This document shows positions 1-5,400 of a stretch of DNA of 7,013 nucleotides, piece by piece. Location: NCBI GenBank assembly GCA_025922795.1, contig JAICHC010000147.1:1-7013 (forward strand), in the 5' to 3' direction. Below the pieces are notes generated by a model, which was not told the origin of the DNA, did no database searches, and saw nothing but the letters and a program-made list of their open reading frames with translations. The position numbers and the translations under genes were made by a program. Source of the DNA: Candidatus Binatia bacterium. GTDB taxonomy: Bacteria > Desulfobacterota_B > Binatia > UBA9968. Position 1 is the first letter of the stretch. Each line of letters begins with the position of its first letter.

Positions 1-17
1 AAAGGACGCTTTCGCAC

Positions 18-48
18 CCACGCCCAAAATTAAGCACTCGGGGCGTGG
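18..48. other. Inverted repeat near the left edge
   Basis: CCACGCCC at 18-25 and GGGCGTGG at 41-48 form a perfect 8-bp stem around a 15-nt loop. It lies about 100 nt beyond the stop of the leftward ABC ATPase gene, so it could end that transcript, but no T-run follows on either strand. The surrounding bases 1-146 contain no convincing gene. Short open frames touch the left edge on the plus strand (stops at 31-33, 65-67 and 128-130), so the tail of a truncated gene cannot be excluded. Confidence 0.25.
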
Positions 49-146
49 ATCGGGTGGTGGCCAATGACGCCCAGACGCTTTGCCTCGGCTTAGAACGAGT
101 CGTCCCTTCGTGTCCAAACCCTGTTGTCTAGATACTTATGAATTCC

Positions 147-1202
147 TTAATAGTTTTCGCTGGAAGACGGCGGAACGGGAAAAACCACTACGTTGGGGAG
201 ATGAACTTCGATGGAGACCCGGTGGCCGACAGGCCAATGGACGGGTTTTCGCTGTTCCAGATGGACGGTTGCGCCCGAGGGCAGACGAAGCCGGTAAAGT
301 ATTTCGCCACCGAGGAATTCACGCTCTTCAACGGTCGCGAGAATTCCGCCCGGCTTTGAATTCACTGCCTCGTGGCGAACCATTAATGTCACCGGGCCGA
401 TCGAGAGATCAGAAGGACAGGGAAAACTGCCGATCTCGGTATGGACCTGCCGATCGGAAATAACCCCTGGAATAAAGTCGGCGTGTCCGACAAAATTGGC
501 CACGAATGCGGTTGTCGGCGAGTAATAAATATCTTCCGGTGTTCCCACCTGCTGGAGCTCGCCGTTACGTATGACGGCGACCTGATCCGCCATGCCTAGG
601 GCCTCTTCTTGGTCGTGCGTGACTAAAATCGCGGTGGTACCCAAGCTGCGCAATATCCGGGCGACTTCCCGGCGCATCTGCGGGCGCAGTTCAGGGTCCA
701 GGCCGTTGAAAGGTTCGTCAAGAAGCACAATGCCGGGGCGGGGCGCGAGCGCCCGCGCTAGAGCAACGCGTTGTTGTTGGCCGCCGGACAGCTCGTGAGG
801 GTATCGCTCGGCATAGGATTGTAACTCCGTCAAACGAAGGAGTTCCAGCACCCGCCTTTCGCGATCCTTTTTGCTTGTGTTGCGCAGTCCGAATCGGACG
901 TTCTGCGCCACGGTTAAGTGTGGGAACAAGGCATAATCTTGGAAGACCATGCCGACGCCGCGATCTTCGGCCGCAACCCACACGGAGGCGGCGACATCGA
1001 CGACAGTACGGCCATCGATTAGAATGCGCCCGGCGTCCGGTTTTTCCAACCCCGCGATGAGCCGAAGCAGCGTGGTCTTACCGGAACCGGAGGGTCCGAG
1101 GAGGGCAAGAATCTCTCCCGACGCAACCTTTAGGTCACAGCTCTTTACCGCGACAGCCTGATTGTAAAGCTTGCAGACTTCTTTAACATCGATAATGGCC
1201 AT
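147..1202 (-). CDS. ABC transporter ATP-binding protein, ferric-ion importer (FbpC) type
   Basis: Encodes a 351-residue cytoplasmic ATPase subunit that would power an inner-membrane importer. Walker A GPSGSGKT is at 36-43, the Q-loop Gln at 88, the LSGGQ signature at 138-142, Walker B ending in LLDEP at 160-164, the D-loop Asp at 169, and the switch His at 196. Residues about 240-345 form a TOBE-like C-terminal domain; the DFIPGVI opening and the [12 protein letters not shown] stretch resemble iron(III) transporters of the FbpC/AfuC group more than maltose or sulfate ones. The frame is open up to 1319, but I chose the ATG at 1202: AGGAA (1212-1208) lies 5 nt upstream and MAIIDVKEV is a normal ABC N-terminus. 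No permease or binding-protein gene is next to it; upstream is the divergent regulator gene, and any partner downstream is beyond the window. Substrate could instead be a polyamine, thiamine or another ion. The ATPase role is near certain. Confidence 0.93.
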   Translation of the reverse strand: MAIIDVKEVCKLYNQAVAVKSCDLKVASGEILALLGPSGSGKTTLLRLIAGLEKPDAGRILIDGRTVVDVAASVWVAAEDRGVGMVFQDYALFPHLTVAQNVRFGLRNTSKKDRERRVLELLRLTELQSYAERYPHELSGGQQQRVALARALAPRPGIVLLDEPFNGLDPELRPQMRREVARILRSLGTTAILVTHDQEEALGMADQVAVIRNGELQQVGTPEDIYYSPTTAFVANFVGHADFIPGVISDRQVHTEIGSFPCPSDLSIGPVTLMVRHEAVNSKPGGILATVEEREFLGGEILYRLRLPSGATVHLEQRKPVHWPVGHRVSIEVHLPNVVVFPVPPSSSENY

Positions 1203-1214
1203 GGGGTTTCCTAT

Positions 1215-1233
1215 CCGCGATAAACTAACCCAA
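1215..1233 (-). promoter_or_regulatory. Degenerate iron-box-like half-site before the ABC ATPase gene
   Basis: Read on the minus strand, TTGGGTTAGTTTATCGCGG lies 12 nt upstream of the ATPase start codon. By eye, 11 of 19 positions match the classical DtxR box TTAGGTTAGCCTAACCTAA, nearly all in the left half (TTgGGTTAG). The right half is poor, so it may be chance. It is listed because a DtxR-family gene is divergently encoded next door. Confidence 0.15.
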
Positions 1234-1342
1234 ACGGCCGAACAGTTCCAGGAGAATGGCAGCGCCGCTTGGTGCTCAGATGCCCGGTAGTTGCGGACAG
1301 CGCTACAAAGTGGCATCAAGTTCGCGGCGACTCTCTGTTACC

Positions 1343-1371
1343 TTGAACTTCGTCGATTCCTGAAATAGGAT
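1343..1371 (+). promoter_or_regulatory. Candidate sigma-70 promoter of the DtxR-family gene
   Basis: TTGAAC (1343-1348, 4/6 to TTGACA), a 17-nt spacer, and TAGGAT (1366-1371, 4/6 to TATAAT). A short dyad, TCCT-N5-AGGA (1358-1370), overlaps the -10 and could be a repressor contact. It would start transcription near 1378, about 85 nt before the chosen ATG. Confidence 0.35.
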
Positions 1372-1392
1372 ACCGCCGATAATCCGGAAACC

Positions 1393-1410
1393 ATCTCGAT
1401 GGACCGAGAT
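1393..1410. other. Inverted repeat upstream of the DtxR-family gene
   Basis: ATCTCG (1393-1398) and CGAGAT (1405-1410) flank a 6-nt loop ATGGAC. The dyad is just downstream of the predicted transcription start, so it could be an operator or a leader hairpin. It does not resemble a DtxR box. Confidence 0.25.
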
Positions 1411-1463
1411 ATTTGCGGCGACAAAGCTGGAACTTTCGTATCACCGAATACTGCTCTTTGCCA

Positions 1464-2138
1464 ATGGCCATGGAAGCCCCTAAAGTCGTCACCCACGCGT
1501 TGGAAGATTACCTGAAGGCCATCTACCAGCTTTCGGAGGAAGCGCGGCCGGTAATTGCCGCCAGGATTGCCGCCGAGACCGGGGTGTCGCCTTCAACGAT
1601 TTTTGCGACGCTGCGCCGTTTGGCCAAGGAAGGTTACGTCACGATCAACCGGCGCAAAGAAATTCACTTGACCAACGAAGGTAAGAAAGTAGCGGAAAAC
1701 ATCGTTCGTAGGCATTTTTTGACCGAGCGATTTCTTACCGATATGCTGGGCCTGGACTGGGTTAAGGCGCACCAGGAGGCGCATCGTTTGGAGCATGCGA
1801 TTTCCCAAGAAGTCGAAGAACGGCTTACAAAATTACTGAGGCACCCGACCACTTGCCCACATGGCAATCCAATTCCCGGAGCGAGTTCAGAGCCAGCGCC
1901 AAAAACGATGCCGTTGAACGAAGCCGTTGACGGACAGCATGTGGAACTCGACTACATCACCGAAGGGGGCGAGCGCGACGTGCGCCTGCTCGGCTATCTT
2001 CAAGATCACGGTCTACGCCCCGGCGCGAAAGTCCATGTGCTCGACGTCGCGCCGTCGCTCGGCATGATGACGCTCAAGGTGGGCGGGGACCAATTTTCTT
2101 TAGGGATTGAGGCGGCGAAAAAACTTCGCGTCCACTGA
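1464..2138 (+). CDS. DtxR/MntR-family metal-dependent transcriptional repressor
   Basis: A 224-residue regulator expected to dimerise on Fe(II) or Mn(II) and bind palindromic operators of metal-uptake genes. Residues about 12-75 are the winged helix-turn-helix (recognition region SPSTIFATLRRL at 42-53). Residues about 76-140 are the metal-binding/dimerisation domain with the family signature HGNPIPG at 133-139. Residues about 150-224 are an FeoA/SH3-like third domain, so it has the full three-domain DtxR/IdeR layout rather than the short two-domain MntR one. Ligand positions: Asp15 (Met10 in DtxR, Asp8 in Bacillus MntR), His84, Glu88, His103, His107 (Cys102 in DtxR, Glu99 in MntR), Glu110, His111. 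The mix leaves metal preference open. The frame also opens at a TTG at 1413, which would add 17 unconserved residues; I prefer ATG 1464 (ATG 1470 is also possible), though none has a good Shine-Dalgarno. It is divergent from the ABC ATPase gene. Confidence 0.92.
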   Translation: MAMEAPKVVTHALEDYLKAIYQLSEEARPVIAARIAAETGVSPSTIFATLRRLAKEGYVTINRRKEIHLTNEGKKVAENIVRRHFLTERFLTDMLGLDWVKAHQEAHRLEHAISQEVEERLTKLLRHPTTCPHGNPIPGASSEPAPKTMPLNEAVDGQHVELDYITEGGERDVRLLGYLQDHGLRPGAKVHVLDVAPSLGMMTLKVGGDQFSLGIEAAKKLRVH

Positions 2139-2141
2139 GCG

Positions 2142-2157
2142 GCTCGAACTTGCGAGC
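2142..2157. terminator. Weak hairpin between convergent genes
   Basis: GCTCG (2142-2146) and CGAGC (2153-2157) pair around AACTTG. It occupies the 28-bp gap between the regulator stop and the stop of the leftward small gene, so it may serve both directions. The stem is short and there is no real T-run. Confidence 0.25.
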
Positions 2158-2166
2158 ACTAACCTT

Positions 2167-2505
2167 TCAGGCAGCCGGAGGCGTAGTACCATTCTTTTCT
2201 CGCTCGGCCAATTCGTTGGCGAGAAATTCGATTTGATCACCGATGCGCGCGTCACGGTCAAGCAAGATGACATTTTCCCCGCGCAACCGGCAGCTACCGC
2301 TTTTGGCCCGGTAGCCCGCCTCGCGCAAGAGTTTCTCGGTGCGAACGTGAATATTCAAACGCTTCGCATTCAAAATGAGCTCTTGTAGCCGAGCTTCCTG
2401 CTTGTTTTTTGGCGCCCTCGTTAGTGGTCTATCAGCTAAATTCCGATTATCTACAAAAGTTCGTCGGTTGTAAACCCTCGGGCAGACTCGTGGTAGTAAA
2501 ACCAT
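2167..2505 (-). CDS. Small conserved-looking protein of unknown function
   Basis: Up to 112 residues, cytoplasmic by appearance, with no membrane segment. Residues about 38-104 look like a real compact alpha/beta domain. A helix (LQELILNAKRLNIHVRTEKL) leads into a Gly/Cys turn (KSGSCRLRG, 68-76), then a strand VILLDRDA and a helix DQIEFLANELAER. I recall the pattern 'CxLRGxxVILxDRxxxxxxQIExLAxxLA' from short hypothetical proteins in deltaproteobacterial-type genomes; I know no function for it. The first about 30 residues look unstructured and may not be translated: a strong promoter match sits inside them (2446-2474), but no ATG follows it in frame, only a TTG at 2373 that would cut into the conserved helix. 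The ATG at 2505 straddles the edge of a MITE-like element, so the 5' end may have been altered by insertion. Confidence 0.6.
   Translation of the reverse strand: MVLLPRVCPRVYNRRTFVDNRNLADRPLTRAPKNKQEARLQELILNAKRLNIHVRTEKLLREAGYRAKSGSCRLRGENVILLDRDARIGDQIEFLANELAEREKNGTTPPAA
2446..2474 (-). promoter_or_regulatory. Candidate sigma-70 promoter inside the 5' part of the small leftward gene
   Basis: On the minus strand, TTTACA (2474-2469, 5/6), a 17-nt spacer, and GATAAT (2451-2446, 5/6). Transcription would begin near 2439. It is the best promoter match near this gene, yet it lies downstream of the only ATG (2505), which conflicts with that start. Confidence 0.4.
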
Positions 2506-2703
2506 AATCCGACATTGTTCAATCTGGCTCGGCGCTGAGGCCTACAGCCGGGCAGTGGATGCTGCCTTGATGGCCACCCGCAAACCCGCCGGCGGTGCTA
2601 CTTCGTGCAGGTTCCCCGGGAGGGCTTGGGCAATCCTTATGCTCGGGTGCGCACGGCTTGCGGTCGCACCGCCCTCGCGCAGGTGCCCAAGTTTGTCGGA
2701 TTA
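2505..2703. mobile_element. MITE-like element, copy A (199 bp)
   Basis: The ends are perfect 10-bp terminal inverted repeats: TAATCCGACA (2505-2514) and TGTCGGATTA (2694-2703). The outermost TA on each side could be a TA target duplication, as made by IS630/Tc1-mariner-type transposases; this is inference. The interior is GC-rich and has no plausible reading frame. It includes a palindrome CCGCCGGCGG (2587-2596) and a hairpin GGTGCG/CGCACC (2646-2651/2665-2670). A diverged second copy lies at 4644-4815 in the same orientation. The best shared blocks are 2557-2577 with 4688-4708 (18 of 21 identical) and 2688-2700 with 4800-4812 (13 of 13). The left end coincides with the ATG of the leftward small gene and the right end with the iron-box-like palindrome. 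A structured non-coding RNA is an alternative reading. Confidence 0.6.
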
Positions 2704-2717
2704 GGTTAAATAACCTA
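2702..2717. promoter_or_regulatory. Iron-box-like palindrome (candidate DtxR-family operator)
   Basis: TAGGTTA (2702-2708), AA, TAACCTA (2711-2717): perfect 7-bp arms with a 2-bp centre, preceded by T for TTAGGTTA. The arms match the DtxR/IdeR consensus half-sites TTAGGTTA and TAACCTAA, but the consensus separates them by 3 bp, not 2. A DtxR-family gene lies about 560 bp away. The site is about 90 bp upstream of the predicted Usp-gene promoter, so classical promoter occlusion of that gene is not obvious. Its first two bases overlap the end of the MITE-like element. Confidence 0.45.
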
Positions 2718-2750
2718 CCGAATTCTTGTTGCGAGAAGGATTTCTAGCTT

Positions 2751-2778
2751 CAACCCGGGAATGCCGCACACCGGGTTG
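2751..2778. other. Stable hairpin upstream of the Usp gene
   Basis: CAACCCGG (2751-2758) and CCGGGTTG (2771-2778) form a perfect 8-bp GC-rich stem with a 12-nt loop, extendable by a U-G and a U-A pair. No T-run follows on either strand, so it is a poor terminator. It could be a protein-binding dyad or the remains of a terminator. Confidence 0.35.
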
Positions 2779-2804
2779 GAACTGTAACCGAGCGAATTTT
2801 CCCC

Positions 2805-2832
2805 TTGCAATACAGCCGTTCCTTGTTATCGT
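2805..2832 (+). promoter_or_regulatory. Candidate promoter of the Usp-amidase unit
   Basis: TTGCAA (2805-2810, 4/6), a 16-nt spacer, and TATCGT (2827-2832, 4/6). It predicts a start near 2839 and a leader of about 68 nt ending in a strong GGGAGGT Shine-Dalgarno. Confidence 0.35.
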
Positions 2833-2906
2833 AATTCTGCGAAGTTACGAGCTTATTCCGATGCCCGGTCGCTGGCGAGCTGTGACGAAAACCTCGGGAG
2901 GTCAGC

Positions 2907-3743
2907 ATGATCAAAAACGTCCTTGTGCCTCTGGACGGTTCTGAGCATTCGAAAGCAGCGCTCGACTATGCGATCTGGGTCGCTCAAAAGTTCGACGGCA
3001 CGCTCTTCGGCCAACACATCATCGATACGATTTCGCTGGAAGGGACTTTCTTTCACGACATCTCCGGCTCCCTCGGATTCGAACCCTATCTGGATTTCTC
3101 GAGCAAGATGCGGGAAATCCTCGACGAGCGCGGCAAGATGATCCTCGACGATTTTGCCGCGCGTTGTGAAAAAAGCGGAGTTCGTTTCACTACTTTTCTC
3201 GACATGGGTTTGATCGCCAATGAGATCTGCGAGCGTGCCAAGCTTGCTGATCTCGTAGTTATCGGTCATCGCGGCGTCAATGAAGAATTCTCGACCGGAT
3301 TGTTGGGCACTACCGCCGAAACCATTACTCGCAAATGTCCGCGGCCCATCTTTGTCTCGACCAAACAGTTCACTGCGATTGAGAATCCTCTGTTGGCTTA
3401 TGACGGCAGCCAACGCGCCAGTTCGGCCATGGAATCGGCAGCGGAATTTTGTACGAGGCTCAATCTGCCGTTAACCGTATTGACGGTCGCAAAGGAGGAG
3501 TCCGTTGCACGAAATAATTTGCAGCAGGCCAGGGCCTATCTGAGTAGCTACGCTATCGATGCGACATACGAATCCACGCGGGGACATCCGGAACAGAAGA
3601 TCATCGAGCAGCTCGTAAATTTAAATCACGATCTGCTCTTTATCGGCGCGTATGGGCACCGCCGGATTATCGAAATGGTGCTCGGTAGTACGACCGAGTA
3701 CGTGCTGCGTAACGCCCCCTGTCCGGTGTTTTTGAATCGGTGA
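2907..3743 (+). CDS. Tandem-domain universal stress protein (UspA superfamily)
   Basis: A 278-residue cytoplasmic protein made of two Usp alpha/beta domains, about 1-152 and 160-278. Each begins with a strand and the Asp-Gly-Ser nucleotide-site turn (VPLDGS with Asp10; AYDGS with Asp166). Domain 2 has the canonical ATP-binding motif G-2x-G-9x-G-S/T (Gly247, Gly250, Gly260-Ser-Thr). Domain 1 has the same motif with one extra residue (Gly120, Gly123, then 10 residues to Gly134-Thr-Thr), so nucleotide binding there is less certain. There are no membrane segments or signal peptide. The ATG is well supported: GGGAGGT at 2896-2902 is 4 nt upstream. Family members bind ATP or AMP and aid survival under starvation, oxidative or other stress; the exact role here is unknown. 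The amidase gene follows after 42 nt with no clear terminator, suggesting cotranscription. Confidence 0.95.
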   Translation: MIKNVLVPLDGSEHSKAALDYAIWVAQKFDGTLFGQHIIDTISLEGTFFHDISGSLGFEPYLDFSSKMREILDERGKMILDDFAARCEKSGVRFTTFLDMGLIANEICERAKLADLVVIGHRGVNEEFSTGLLGTTAETITRKCPRPIFVSTKQFTAIENPLLAYDGSQRASSAMESAAEFCTRLNLPLTVLTVAKEESVARNNLQQARAYLSSYAIDATYESTRGHPEQKIIEQLVNLNHDLLFIGAYGHRRIIEMVLGSTTEYVLRNAPCPVFLNR

Positions 3744-3785
3744 TCAAGAGTAGCGGGTGTGGCAGTTTTAGACGCGTAAAGTCAT

Positions 3786-4592
3786 ATGAAATTTATCGCG
3801 GCAGCAGCGCAGATGGTCGCTTCGGATGAAAAGGCGGCAAATTTGAAGGAAGCCGAGCGCTGGGTGCGCCAGGCCGCCGGACAGGGCGCGCGCCTGGTCG
3901 CGCTACCGGAAGTTTTTATCTGGCGTGGCAGTAAAAAATCCGAAACAGAACAAGCCGAGCCCATCCCAGGAGCATCGTCCACGGCAATGGCCTGCCTGGC
4001 TCGCGAGCTTCAAATCTATCTGTTGGCCGGGTCGATTCTCGAGAAAATTCCCAACAGCAAGAAGGCATATAATACAAGCTTGCTTATTGACCCTGCCGGG
4101 AAAATTATCGCTTCATACCGCAAGATCCATCTCTTTGACGTCGATCTAGCCAACGGCGTTTCGCTGCGCGAGTCCGACACTCGCGCGCCCGGTGAAGCGG
4201 TCGTCGTCGGTAACACCGGTCTTTGCACGATGGGATTGAGCGTCTGTTACGACCTGCGCTTTCCAGAGCTCTATCGCGGCTTGGCGCAGCAGGGCGCGCA
4301 AATTATTTTCGTGCCATCGGCTTTTACGGCTTACACGGGACAAGCGCATTGGGAAAGCCTGCTGCGCGCCCGCGCAATCGAGAATCAACTCTACATGATC
4401 GCACCGGCGCAATTCGGCCAGAACCGGAGTAGCTTCAAGACGCACGGCCACACGATGATTGTCGATCCGTGGGGCAGAATCTTGGCGGAGTTGCCCGATG
4501 GTCCGGGTGTGATCACGGCGGAAATCGATCTCAATTATCTTGCCCAAGTGCGTGCCGAGCTGCCGGCGTTAGCCCATCGTAAGCTGTTTTAG
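3786..4592 (+). CDS. Carbon-nitrogen hydrolase (nitrilase superfamily, Nit1/Nit2-like amidase)
   Basis: A 268-residue enzyme of normal length for the family, cytoplasmic. The Glu-Lys-Cys catalytic triad is visible: Glu42 in LVALPEVF, Lys113 in YRKIHLFD, and Cys154 in LSVCYDLRFPELYR. Other family marks are the FVPSAFTAYTGQAHWE segment (175-190), RARAIENQ after it, and GHTMIVDPWG near 211-220. The YRKIHLFDVD and VCYDLRFPELYR motifs are typical of the Nit branch, which includes deaminated-glutathione amidase (mammalian NIT1, E. coli YbeM) and omega-amidase (NIT2). By motif it is closer to NIT1, hydrolysing the faulty amide made when aminotransferases act on glutathione, but the substrate is not proven by sequence and beta-ureidopropionase-like or other amidase activity is possible. 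The ATG has only a weak AAAG upstream, consistent with expression from the Usp-gene transcript. It is convergent with the gene at 4818-5345. Confidence 0.93.
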   Translation: MKFIAAAAQMVASDEKAANLKEAERWVRQAAGQGARLVALPEVFIWRGSKKSETEQAEPIPGASSTAMACLARELQIYLLAGSILEKIPNSKKAYNTSLLIDPAGKIIASYRKIHLFDVDLANGVSLRESDTRAPGEAVVVGNTGLCTMGLSVCYDLRFPELYRGLAQQGAQIIFVPSAFTAYTGQAHWESLLRARAIENQLYMIAPAQFGQNRSSFKTHGHTMIVDPWGRILAELPDGPGVITAEIDLNYLAQVRAELPALAHRKLF

Positions 4593-4643
4593 CCGGCGTT
4601 CACGGCACAATCGCGGGAAAAAAGCGAACACGCAGCGCTCAAC

Positions 4644-4815
4644 TAGACCGAATTCGATTATTTCGACTGAGATCTGCAGCCGTGGGCGGATACTACCTTG
4701 ATGCCCACTCCGCGCAATCCACCAGCGGTGCTTCGTGCGGGTCGGGGCTTTAGTCAATCTGTATGCCCGGTTGCCCCGGCTCGCCTTAGCGAAGATGCGC
4801 AAGTTTGTCGGAGTT
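4644..4815. mobile_element. MITE-like element, copy B (decayed, about 172 bp)
   Basis: A diverged copy of the element at 2505-2703 in the same orientation. Shared blocks in order: CTRCAGCCG (4674-4682); 18 of 21 bases at 4688-4708; GCGGTG and CTTCGTGC (4725-4738); CAATC and TATGCYCGG (4755-4770); CAAGTTTGTCGGA (4800-4812). About 20 nt are missing relative to copy A, including its GGTGCG/CGCACC hairpin. The right terminal repeat TGTCGGAG is well kept and the left (TAGACCGAAT) is poor, so the left boundary is approximate. It fills the gap between two convergent genes and ends 2 bp from the stop codon of the leftward one. It may act as a bidirectional transcription end. No reading frame is apparent. 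Confidence 0.55.
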
Positions 4816-4817
4816 GA

Positions 4818-5345
4818 TCAAGGATCATGATAGTTAGATTGGTTGTGCTGAATCGTGTTGATGAAACAGAGAGCGAGCGGGCGGTCCGCGATTTTCGCCA
4901 GCTCAAGCAGGCGAGCAACCGCGTGGCTGCGCCGAAAGTATGCCTTGTAGCCGAGTCGGTCGTAGGCGCTTTTTTCCGGCAGGCTATTGGCGTAGATGAT
5001 CGCCGCACGATCGCCGATCAGGCTCGGCGCCAAACTCTGCGCCAGCGGCAGACCTTGGCCGGCGTTGTTGCCGAACAGCACGTAATCCACGCCTTCATTC
5101 AGCTCCTCCAGGGAGCGCATGATCATCGGTAGTGAAACTTGATCCCAGTTTGTCATTTCGAACTTGGCTTGTTCCGCCGTCAAATCCCTTGGGTATCCGT
5201 CGGCGATTCGAAATACTCCTTCGCGCTGCACGAGTCGAGTCCAAGGGAGCGGCGGAATCGTCACAAATTCACCGACAGTTACTTCGTTATCCAAAATCAA
5301 CACGAGGAATCGACCAGCCGATAAAAGTTGCAACTCGTCTTTCAT
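4818..5345 (-). CDS. Protein of unknown function (175 residues)
   Basis: I do not recognise this protein. It has no signal peptide or clear membrane helix; a short hydrophobic stretch (FLVLILDN, 13-20) looks like a beta strand. Residues 1-45 read as strands, the middle (about 55-85) as an amphipathic helix with SLEELNEGVDYVLFGNNAGQG, and 100-160 as alternating strand and helix (GDRAAIIYAN, then YDRLGY, then ARLLELAKIADRPLALCFI). The C-terminus QHNQSNYHDP is rich in polar residues. Overall it suggests a soluble alpha/beta fold. The sustained frame, balanced composition and a good upstream promoter support it as a real gene. The frame extends to a TTG at 5369, but the predicted transcription start (about 5366) lies after that codon, so I chose ATG 5345; no strong Shine-Dalgarno precedes it. 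Its stop is 2 bp from MITE-like copy B. The plus-strand frames over it look like shadows. Confidence 0.72.
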   Translation of the reverse strand: MKDELQLLSAGRFLVLILDNEVTVGEFVTIPPLPWTRLVQREGVFRIADGYPRDLTAEQAKFEMTNWDQVSLPMIMRSLEELNEGVDYVLFGNNAGQGLPLAQSLAPSLIGDRAAIIYANSLPEKSAYDRLGYKAYFRRSHAVARLLELAKIADRPLALCFINTIQHNQSNYHDP

Positions 5346-5372
5346 CTTGCGGTACCACTTATGGCACAAGCG

Positions 5373-5400
5373 ATTTTAATCAGATGACCCATTTTGCCAA
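5373..5400 (-). promoter_or_regulatory. Strong candidate sigma-70 promoter of the 175-residue gene
   Basis: On the minus strand, TTGGCA (5400-5395, 5/6), a 16-nt spacer, and TAAAAT (5378-5373, 5/6). The predicted start near 5366 gives a leader of about 20 nt to ATG 5345. This decides against the TTG start at 5369. Confidence 0.5.

Noticed and set aside
80..463. A 127-residue plus-strand open frame at the left edge
   Set aside because: It is antisense to the TOBE-domain end of the ABC ATPase and is low-complexity Arg/Pro-rich, typical of GC-rich shadows.
1203..1319. A 39-residue N-terminal extension of the ABC ATPase
   Set aside because: The ATG at 1202 has a Shine-Dalgarno and gives the standard ABC start; the extension resembles no signal or domain.
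2541..2700. Known riboswitch classes (cobalamin, c-di-GMP-I, ydaO, TPP) in either strand of the repeat
   Set aside because: None of the defining conserved cores could be matched by eye on either strand.
2853..3413. A 186-residue minus-strand open frame over the Usp gene
   Set aside because: It lies antisense to a gene with two clear Usp domains and a strong ribosome site; its own composition shows no family motif.
4146..4547. A 133-residue minus-strand open frame over the amidase gene
   Set aside because: It is a shadow of the nitrilase-family coding sequence, which has all three catalytic residues.
4562..4600. Direct repeat GCCGGCGTT at 4562-4570 and 4592-4600
   Set aside because: Nine bases, one copy inside the coding end; likely chance in GC-rich DNA, with no further copies to suggest an array.
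4827..5132. A 101-residue plus-strand open frame opposite the 175-residue gene
   Set aside because: The minus-strand frame is longer, spans the whole region, has a good promoter and more protein-like composition.
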